DNA from: an uncultured Muribaculaceae bacterium
GTDB taxonomy: Bacteria > Bacteroidota > Bacteroidia > Bacteroidales > Muribaculaceae
Assembly: GCA_910583795.1 (NCBI GenBank)
Contig: CAJTZQ010000012.1
Span: 1 to 62,991, forward strand
DNA length: 62,991 nucleotides
Direction of reading: 5' to 3'
The position numbers and the translations under genes are program-made. The notes beneath the pieces were generated by a model. It had not been told where the DNA came from. It saw only the letters and a program-made list of their open reading frames with translations, and did no database searches. The stretch's first letter is position 1, and every line of letters begins with the position of its first letter. Positions 15,473 to 21,753 of the stretch are shown piece by piece.

Positions 15473-15502
15473 GCATTAAGTCTCTCTTGCTAAGAGACAC
15501 TT
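15473..15502. repeat. Inverted repeat, right (switch 2)
   Basis: Inverse complement of 15108-15137 with a single difference (C at 15498 opposite A at 15112). Confidence 0.85.
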
Positions 15503-15573
15503 TGATAAATGCCTTAAAATTTGAATATTTTTAGTGTTAAATAATACTTGTTTTTTAATTAACTTTTTTCCGT

Positions 15574-17649
15574 ATGAATAAGAAATTCTTATTTGGCGCA
15601 GCCCTTGTAGGCATACTTGGCTTTGGTAGCTGCGTGGACAACAACGAGTCACCCTCGGTGACTAACATTCGTGAGGCGAAGGCAGAACAATTGAAGGCAC
15701 TTGCCGCCGTGGAAAACGCTAATGCTCAGGCAGCTTTGATTGCAGCTAACGCAGAGGCAAAAGCAAAAGAGGCTCAGGCAGCTTACTTTGAGGCACAGGC
15801 AGCTTATCAGCAGGCAATGGCTGATTATCAGGCAGCTCAGACTGAACAAGCTAAGGCTAATGCAGAAAAAGCAATAGCAGAAGCTGAAGTTGCAAAGCAA
15901 AGAGCAGCTAATGAACTTCAGAAGCTTGCTGGTGAACTTGAAATCGCTCTTCTACAACAGAAAACTGAATTACTCAATGCTCAAACTGCATACGAAACTG
16001 CAATCCAGAATAATGATAGAGTGGTCAAAGCTAAGTTGACTAATCTTCTCAATGCATACAAGAATGCGCAGGATGCTCTGTTTGAGGCTCAGAAAACGCT
16101 TGCACAAGATCAAATTGAGCTTGCAAGATTGAAAGCCGGCTTATTGTCAGGTGCGGAAGGGTATCAGTTCCAGATAGCTCAGGCAAATAAGCAGATAAAC
16201 AAGTGGCAGAAAGAGAATCTTGATATGCAGGCTTACATTGATACCTGGAAGAGTTATACCAGAGAGGAAGCTCAGGAAGTTATTGATAAAGCATATCAAG
16301 AGAAACTCGCTCTTGAAAAGGACAAGAAGGCAGCTACTCAGAAGGTCGTAGAGGCAACAAATACTCAGACGCTTGCTCAGAATACTTTGAACAATTCTGA
16401 TTATATGAAAGCAGCTAAAGAGTTGCTTCCTAATAGCAAATATGAAATTAAAACTTTCGGAAGTGTACAAGTAAAATGGATTGGAGAGGGAGTTTATGGA
16501 GTTCCTCAGGAGGCACGTGGAAAGTATTGCGCGTATGTTCCTGTTACAAAATGGTTATATAATGACTATACAGGATATTATGAAGAAACAGTAGTAGAAG
16601 AATCATATATTCCTCTATTCTCAGATGCAGAACCAGATCAGGAATGGATTGAATATAATCTTGTTAGCTATCCGAGTGAAAATGGTGTAGTATCAGTTGC
16701 AAAGATTCCTTATGATGTCTACTCGTCCTACTATGATCTCGTATCAGGTAGTGTGGCAAAATTCATTGCTGCAGTACAAGAGAGTCAAAAGAGCACTGAA
16801 TCTTGGCTTGAAAACGCTGCTGAGAATTATGATGAAGCTGTGAAAGCACAGGCTGAAGCACAGGCTGCATATGATAAGTCAGTAGCAGCAGAAAAGGCTT
16901 ACACTGAAGCAAATCAGGCTTTGCAAGATGCTAATAAGGCTGTAGATGCAGCTCAAAAGGTGATTGATGAAGCTGGCGAAAAGGCTACTGATGCACAGAA
17001 GAAAGCACTTAAGGATGCACAGGATGCAGCTGAGGCGGCTGCAACTAAAAATGATGAAGCGTATGATGCTTATATTGAAGCAGGGTATCCTTATGAAAAA
17101 GAAACTGCATTGAACAATGCAAAGGTAAGAGCTACTCAAGCTTTGAAAAATAAGAACGAGGCTGAATATGAAGTGGCACAGAATAAGGAACTTATAGCTG
17201 ACCTCAGTGCAAATGCTGAAGTTCTTAATAATGGAGTTGTCGGCAACGCTGCAAATTTGAAGGCTCTTAACGAGGCTAATCTTGCCGTAGCAAATGCGGA
17301 AAAGGATGAGGATCTTGCTGAAAGCGCATATGATCAGAAAGATGCCGAATACAATGCACTTACTCAGATCACGTCAAGCGATTCAAACGGTAACAATATT
17401 GAAAATACAATCAGCAACTATGAGCGCGAAATCGAAAATAATGAGAGGTTGATTGCTCAATATCAGAATAATATTGCTGACTGGGAAAAAGCTCTGAAGA
17501 ATGATAATGTTGAGGTAGAGAAGGCAATTTCATCTCTTGAAAACACAATTGAGAATGAGAAGGCTAATATCGAGATTCTTCAGAAAAAATACGATCTCGC
17601 TAAGGCTGATCTTGATGCTGCAATGGAGGAGGAAACTCCTGCTGAATAA
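15574..17649 (+). CDS. Long coiled-coil surface lipoprotein with central globular insert
   Basis: The 691-residue protein begins MNKKFLFGAALVGILGFGSC; Cys20 closes a lipobox, so it should be an outer-membrane lipoprotein. Residues about 30-285 are almost pure Ala/Glu/Lys/Gln heptads (AEAKAKEAQAAYFEAQAAY), followed by about 105 residues (290-395) that are Tyr/Pro/Gly-rich and not coiled (KWLYNDYTGYYEETVVEESY). A second long coiled coil (about 400-690) follows. The natural model is an antiparallel coiled-coil hairpin anchored in the outer membrane with a globular domain at its tip. It is driven by invertible switch 2 and followed 40 bp later by a beta-barrel gene. This organisation recalls the phase-variable BT1927-type surface-layer lipoproteins of B. 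thetaiotaomicron; homology to them is inferred from layout, not from alignment. Function unknown. Confidence 0.8.
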   Translation: MNKKFLFGAALVGILGFGSCVDNNESPSVTNIREAKAEQLKALAAVENANAQAALIAANAEAKAKEAQAAYFEAQAAYQQAMADYQAAQTEQAKANAEKAIAEAEVAKQRAANELQKLAGELEIALLQQKTELLNAQTAYETAIQNNDRVVKAKLTNLLNAYKNAQDALFEAQKTLAQDQIELARLKAGLLSGAEGYQFQIAQANKQINKWQKENLDMQAYIDTWKSYTREEAQEVIDKAYQEKLALEKDKKAATQKVVEATNTQTLAQNTLNNSDYMKAAKELLPNSKYEIKTFGSVQVKWIGEGVYGVPQEARGKYCAYVPVTKWLYNDYTGYYEETVVEESYIPLFSDAEPDQEWIEYNLVSYPSENGVVSVAKIPYDVYSSYYDLVSGSVAKFIAAVQESQKSTESWLENAAENYDEAVKAQAEAQAAYDKSVAAEKAYTEANQALQDANKAVDAAQKVIDEAGEKATDAQKKALKDAQDAAEAAATKNDEAYDAYIEAGYPYEKETALNNAKVRATQALKNKNEAEYEVAQNKELIADLSANAEVLNNGVVGNAANLKALNEANLAVANAEKDEDLAESAYDQKDAEYNALTQITSSDSNGNNIENTISNYEREIENNERLIAQYQNNIADWEKALKNDNVEVEKAISSLENTIENEKANIEILQKKYDLAKADLDAAMEEETPAE

Positions 17650-17689
17650 TTAGTCCAATAGTAACGGCAAACAATTTAAAAGTAAAGAC

Positions 17690-18448
17690 ATGAAACTATA
17701 TAAGCTTTTAATTTCAGCCGTTCTACCCATGATGTCTCTTACCGCAGTCGCTCAGCAGAGCGACAACACTCCCCAAAAGGGTGATTTCACTGTGGCGGCT
17801 ACGGTAGGATATAACAGTTTTACAAATGTCACTGCCCAACCGGGCAACCTTTCCAACTATGAGGCATCAGCTCTGACAAGCCTCTGGAGCGATAAAAAAC
17901 TCATGGTCGGAATAGAGGGAGGTTACTTCTTCTCTGACAAATGGAAACTTAATTTGGGAGGCGGACTGAACTTCACCCACAATCCCGGTTATGCCGATCT
18001 TCCAGGCACTATCGACGAATTTACTCCGGGTGACGACACCTTGGGGGAGATCCCCAACTACCGCGCTGTAGCAAGCCAGTATTCCTGCACTTATCAGGTG
18101 TATACAGGTGTTGACCGCTACTTCGGTATCTCGGGAGTTGAAAACCTCATGTGCTACACAGGTATCCGTGCCGGTTTCTCCTACGCTCTCAACGAACAGA
18201 AATATGACGAATGGACTTCCATGGGTAAGTCGGTTGGCGAAACATGGAATCTTAGAGGTGGCATTATTTGTGGTGTAGACTACTACGTACTTCCCGCGAT
18301 GTATGTAGGCGTTTCAGTAGAGGCGTTCCAATACACCTACAATATGACAACCTATCGTCCTCAGGAGGGTCTTGCCTCACTGCAGGCAGACAGCCACAAT
18401 TTCTCAATATTGGCTGCACCGACCATTAAACTTGGTTTCAAGTTCTGA
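17690..18448 (+). CDS. Outer-membrane beta-barrel protein
   Basis: The 252-residue protein has the signal peptide MKLYKLLISAVLPMMSLTAVAQ and then amphipathic beta strands with aromatic girdles (TVAATVGYNSF, KLMVGIEGGYFF, WKLNLGGGLNF, YTGIRAGFSYAL). It ends in LAAPTIKLGFKF, a C-terminal strand with terminal Phe as in BAM substrates. About eight strands are likely (OmpA/OmpX-like barrel). It lies 40 bp behind the coiled-coil lipoprotein and before a terminator, so it shares the phase-variable promoter. It may anchor, surface-expose or partner with the lipoprotein, which is inference from the operon. Confidence 0.83.
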   Translation: MKLYKLLISAVLPMMSLTAVAQQSDNTPQKGDFTVAATVGYNSFTNVTAQPGNLSNYEASALTSLWSDKKLMVGIEGGYFFSDKWKLNLGGGLNFTHNPGYADLPGTIDEFTPGDDTLGEIPNYRAVASQYSCTYQVYTGVDRYFGISGVENLMCYTGIRAGFSYALNEQKYDEWTSMGKSVGETWNLRGGIICGVDYYVLPAMYVGVSVEAFQYTYNMTTYRPQEGLASLQADSHNFSILAAPTIKLGFKF

Positions 18449-18465
18449 TCAGTCAGACTTAATTA

Positions 18466-18502
18466 AAAATAGCCCAAGATCGAAAGTCTTGGGCTATTTT
18501 TT
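18466..18502 (+). terminator. Terminator of the phase-variable operon
   Basis: AATAGCCCAAGA/TCTTGGGCTATT, a 12-bp stem with a 7-base loop, then a T-run. Confidence 0.92.
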
Positions 18503-18520
18503 GTCTTTGCCATTATCTTT

Positions 18521-18723
18521 TGATGTGCTCACTTCGTTCGCATCAAAATTCCGTAATTTCATTTTTGCGATCGAAGAATTTCATAAAATTATAGTTTGGG
18601 ATTTATCGAAACGGTCATTTCCGAAATGGTCGTTTCGGAAATGGCTGTTTCGCAATTGCGAGGATAATGTTTTTTCTGATTTTGGGAATAGTTTTTTGAT
18701 GTGGGAACGAAGTGAGTACATCA
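18521..18723. repeat. Inverted-repeat-bounded 203-bp element with nested palindromes
   Basis: The ends share CTCACTTCGTTC (18528-18539) and its complement (18705-18716), and each end is itself framed by TGATG...CATCA. The middle (18607-18652) holds CGAAACG...CGTTTCG around the perfect dyad CATTTC-C-GAAATG, plus a further GTTTCG copy. No credible open frame is present. It could be a non-autonomous mobile element or a structured RNA. Confidence 0.6.
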
Positions 18724-18779
18724 ATCAGGATTTGTTGTTTTTTGTTGTTAGAGGGCGGATGGCAGATGGATCGCAATTT

Positions 18780-18806
18780 GCGGACGCGATGTATCGCGTC
18801 CCTACC
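18780..18806 (-). repeat. Dispersed palindromic repeat, copy 3
   Basis: GCGGACGCGATGTATCGCGTCCCTAC, reverse orientation to copies 1 and 2. Heptad units ATAAACT/ATAAACC follow at 18815-18836. Confidence 0.8.
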
Positions 18807-18911
18807 ATTGATCCATAAACTATAAACCATAAACTATATTTTGTCGGGAAAATTTATTATATTTGCAATTCGGAATTGCGAGGCACAGATGTTTCGCATT
18901 AAAGCATCTCT

Positions 18912-19955
18912 ATGGCAAAGAAATCTACCGGTCCCTCTTTTAGGGAGGTGATGACCTCTATAAAGAAACACCAGTTCTCGCCCGTATATATCCTGATGGG
19001 TGAGGAGGCATATTATATAGATGAACTTACTCGTGCTTTGGAGAATAATGTGGTCAGTGAGGATGACCGTGATTTCAATTCCATAGTTTATTATGGGGCT
19101 GATTCCGACATTGGGAGCGTGATTGCCAGTGCCCAGCAATATCCTGTGATGGCAGAGCGTCAGCTCGTGGTCCTTAAAGAGGCGCAGACGATGGCTAATG
19201 CCAAATCACAGCTCGACAAGCTTGCCTCATATGTTGCACGCCCTAATCAGACCACTGTTCTTGTTGTAGTCTATAAAGGGGATGCCCTTTCTGCTACTTC
19301 ACAGCTGCTTAAGATGGCGAAAGAAGCGGAGTGTGTGGTCTTCAGAAGTGATAAATTGCGCGATTATCAGCTTGCCGGTCCTATAATGGATTATTGTGCC
19401 TCAAAAGGAGTTGGGATAGATGATAAGGCAATCTCGTTGCTCTGCGATTATATTGGAAATCCTCTCAGTAAACTGTTTGGCGAAATCGATAAACTGATCG
19501 TTGCTGTAGGAAATGATATAAAAAGGATCACTCCGGAGTTGATAGAGAAGAACATTGGCATCTCTAAAGATTTCAACACATTTGAGTTGGTCAAGGCTCT
19601 TTCACGAAAAGACTATCCCAAATCGATGATGATAGTGGATTATTTTTCAAAAAATCCCAAGCAGAATCCCGGTGTGATGATTGTCGCCACTCTTTTCAGC
19701 TATTTTTCTAAATTATTCATTGCCACAGTGACGCGCGATAAGAGCGATGCATCATTGATGTCGGCTCTCGAGCTTAAGTCTGCATATGCACTCAAAGATT
19801 ATCGTGACGGCTTGCAATATTATAATGCCAAAATGGCTCTCGGTGCCATTCATGCCATACGGGAATATGATGCCCAAAGCAAAGGAATAGGTTCTACCCA
19901 GAATGAGTATGAACTGCTTAAAGAACTTATTTTTAAGATATTCACTGCAAATTAA
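18912..19955 (+). CDS. holA: DNA polymerase III delta subunit
   Basis: Delta opens the sliding clamp in the clamp-loader complex. The 347-residue protein shows the delta pattern: FSPVYILMGEEAYYIDELTRAL at the N-terminus (degenerate P-loop region), QQYPVMAERQLVVLKEA, the central domain with ISLLCDYIGNPLSKLFGEIDKL, and the helical collar domain ending GSTQNEYELLKELIFKIF. Length fits HolA. ATG start after a spacer of repeats; no partner gene adjoins it. Confidence 0.93.
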   Translation: MAKKSTGPSFREVMTSIKKHQFSPVYILMGEEAYYIDELTRALENNVVSEDDRDFNSIVYYGADSDIGSVIASAQQYPVMAERQLVVLKEAQTMANAKSQLDKLASYVARPNQTTVLVVVYKGDALSATSQLLKMAKEAECVVFRSDKLRDYQLAGPIMDYCASKGVGIDDKAISLLCDYIGNPLSKLFGEIDKLIVAVGNDIKRITPELIEKNIGISKDFNTFELVKALSRKDYPKSMMIVDYFSKNPKQNPGVMIVATLFSYFSKLFIATVTRDKSDASLMSALELKSAYALKDYRDGLQYYNAKMALGAIHAIREYDAQSKGIGSTQNEYELLKELIFKIFTAN

Positions 19956-20150
19956 TTAGTAATTCGCAATTAGTAATTAGTAATTCGATAAGATTAATTA
20001 CTAATTACAAATTAATAATTGCTAATTGATTAGTGGTATGGTCTTTGGTTTATAGTTTAAGAATCTTGTGTGGCTTCAAATAGCTTTTAAACCATATCCT
20101 ATAAACCATAAACCCACGACCAAAGACCAGCAACCAAAGACCAAAACAAT
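19955..20150. repeat. Heptad-phased arrays between holA and EFR1 gene
   Basis: AATTAGT/AATTCGC units occur at 19959-19990, TAATTAC/TAATTGC units at 19997-20032, and a GTTTATA-GTTTAAG-AATC boundary at 20048-20064. ATAAACC, AAAGACC and AGCAACC units run every 7 bases to the start of the next gene. Three different word families lie in one spacer. Confidence 0.85.
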
Positions 20151-20151
20151 A

Positions 20152-20913
20152 ATGATATACTATTTCTCAGGGACAGGCAACTCACGTTTTGCTGCCAATT
20201 ATCTTTCAAAATCACTCAATGAATCTCTTCGGTTTATTCCCGATACTGATCCTATTGATGAGATTCTTGTGGGAGAATCCATCGGATTTGTGTTCCCCGT
20301 GTATTCATGGGGTGTGCCGCCGCTTGTATTGGATTTTGTGGCTAATCTACCTGAAAAATTCTGGAATGAGGTAAGGACAGCGCAAATACCGGCGTGGTGT
20401 GTCATGACATGTGGTGACGAGGTTGCGTTGGCTCCTGAGATGTTTGAGAAGGTTTTAAAGAAGAAAGGTATAAAAGCGGAATCTATATGGAGCGTGATAA
20501 TGCCAAACAATTATGTGCTCCTGCCGGGATTTGATGTTGATTCCAAAGAATTGGAGCAAAAGAAATTGGCAGACGCCCCTGCACGCTTAAAAGAGATAAG
20601 CCAAGGAATAGTTCAGCATCGCCGGGTAATAGATGTTGTAAGGGGTGGAATTCCCGGCATAAAAACAAAATTGGTTTACCCGCTTTTCAAAAAATGGGGC
20701 ATCTTCCCGAAAAAATGGCATTCCACATCCGCCTGTGTGGGATGTGGAATATGTGTGGGAAGTTGTCCGTTGAACAACGTCGTAATGACAGAGGGTGTGC
20801 CCAAATGGGGAGATAAGTGTTGCTCTTGTCTTGCCTGTTATCACAGTTGCCCGCGCCATGCTGTGGAGTATGGTAAAATTACGGGTAAGAAAGGTCAATA
20901 CTTCTTCAAATAG
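20152..20913 (+). CDS. EFR1-type flavodoxin/ferredoxin fusion protein
   Basis: Start ATG 20152 (MIYYFSGTGNSRFAANYL); the upstream extension is repeat sequence. Residues 1-165 are a flavodoxin-like domain with the FMN phosphate loop SGTGNS. The C-terminus (about 195-240) has two [4Fe-4S] clusters: CVGCGICVGSCPLNN and CCSCLACYHSCPRHA. This is the EFR1 (flavodoxin-ferredoxin) family of anaerobe electron carriers, 253 residues as usual. The physiological redox partner is not evident from the neighbours. It is convergent with the 20920 gene, with only six bases between stops. Confidence 0.88.
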   Translation: MIYYFSGTGNSRFAANYLSKSLNESLRFIPDTDPIDEILVGESIGFVFPVYSWGVPPLVLDFVANLPEKFWNEVRTAQIPAWCVMTCGDEVALAPEMFEKVLKKKGIKAESIWSVIMPNNYVLLPGFDVDSKELEQKKLADAPARLKEISQGIVQHRRVIDVVRGGIPGIKTKLVYPLFKKWGIFPKKWHSTSACVGCGICVGSCPLNNVVMTEGVPKWGDKCCSCLACYHSCPRHAVEYGKITGKKGQYFFK

Positions 20914-20919
20914 GTTCTT

Positions 20920-21438
20920 TTAGAAGAACTTGGTGATTGAGTTGTCATAGGAAAATGCCACCGGCCCTTTACCGAAATCCACGAGAGAGTATGCCGGTTG
21001 ACCGTTTTCCGCAAAGAAAACTACAGCATTTCCGAATACTTTTCCGGTGAAATTTTTTCCGTCAACAGAGGCTTTCCAGACGTTATTTTCGCATGATGCG
21101 TTTAATTGACGACTTTGGAAATTTGAAATCTTGTAGACCCCGGCATTCGGGAGCTTGTTTTTAGAAGATACCATAAGTTCAGACAGATAGCCTCTGAGCC
21201 CGGGAGAATATTCTATCACATGCCATCCATTGTTGGATTCAAGAGATTTGAACACCATTCCAGGAGTAAGAATCACTTCTTCGTTTTTGGAATTGAGAGT
21301 GACATACCCGGTTGTATTTGGCGTATCGAACACCTTCGCCTGTTTATTTACAACGACAAAATTGTCTGCAAAAGCCGGCAATGTCGATGCGGAAAATATG
21401 AGGGCACCGGAGAGAAGAGATTTAAAAATTTTATTCAT
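20920..21438 (-). CDS. Secreted SH3-like protein of unknown function
   Basis: A 172-residue protein with the signal peptide MNKIFKSLLSGALIFSASTL...AFA. Residues 25-90 resemble a bacterial SH3-like fold (AKVFDTPNTTGYV, GMVFKSLESNNGWHVIEYSPGLRGYL), which usually binds peptidoglycan or peptides. The rest (about 95-172) is beta-rich with no known motif. No enzyme signature is present. Alone on its strand; the SH3 assignment is by pattern only. Confidence 0.65.
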   Translation of the reverse strand: MNKIFKSLLSGALIFSASTLPAFADNFVVVNKQAKVFDTPNTTGYVTLNSKNEEVILTPGMVFKSLESNNGWHVIEYSPGLRGYLSELMVSSKNKLPNAGVYKISNFQSRQLNASCENNVWKASVDGKNFTGKVFGNAVVFFAENGQPAYSLVDFGKGPVAFSYDNSITKFF

Positions 21439-21561
21439 AACCTTTTAATCTTAGCATTCGCTTGCGAAATGCGCTAAATTTCATTTGCAAAAATAATGAA
21501 ATTTTGTGTTAATAATTTCAATTCTAAAAAATAGACCTTTAAAAGCGAAAAATGTTACAAT

Positions 21562-21596
21562 AAAAAAGCCGCAGCTACATTTTTTGCCACGGCTTT
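21562..21596 (-). terminator. Terminator downstream of alaS
   Basis: On the minus strand AAAGCCG pairs with CGGCTTT followed by a T6 run, 155 bp after the alaS stop. Confidence 0.65.
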
Positions 21597-21628
21597 CTTG
21601 TCAGTTTATGTTTTATGGGATGGACGTT

Positions 21629-21674
21629 GCGGACGCGATGTATCGTTGCGGACGCGATGTATCGCGTCCCTACA
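21629..21674 (-). repeat. Dispersed palindromic repeat, copy 4 (partial plus full in tandem)
   Basis: GCGGACGCGATGTATCG is followed directly by a full unit ending GCGTCCCTACA, the only tandem copy in the window. Confidence 0.8.
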
Positions 21675-21701
21675 TTAAGGCGGATGCCTGTTTCAAATTA
21701 T

Positions 21702-21749
21702 TCTTAAACCATAAACTCTAAACTCTAACCCCTCAACCATAAACTATAA
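21702..21749. repeat. Heptad-phased array after alaS
   Basis: TTATTCTT, then AAACCAT, AAACTCT, AAACTCT, AACCCCT, CAACCAT and AAACTAT, a 7-base period. Confidence 0.8.
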
Positions 21750-21753
21750 TACT

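Larger units (their letters stand above)
15108..15502. promoter_or_regulatory. Invertible promoter cassette (switch 2) upstream of lipoprotein operon
   Basis: Inverted repeats of 30 bp, identical at 29 positions, lie at 15108-15137 and 15473-15502 and enclose about 335 bp of very AT-rich, gene-free DNA. Inside each is a 25-bp dyad site with core AGC (15119-15121) or GCT (15489-15491) and 11-bp arms, the same plan as switch 1. A promoter at 15441-15470 points right at the lipoprotein gene, 104 bases ahead of its start codon. The depicted orientation is therefore ON. Inversion would turn the promoter toward the 3' end of the CPBP gene. The repeats are seen directly; that they recombine is inference. 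Confidence 0.85.

Noticed and set aside
15334..15534. 66-codon open frame inside switch 2
   Set aside because: Spans the right recombination site, is extremely AT-rich, and has no signal, domain or ribosome site; it arises from base composition.
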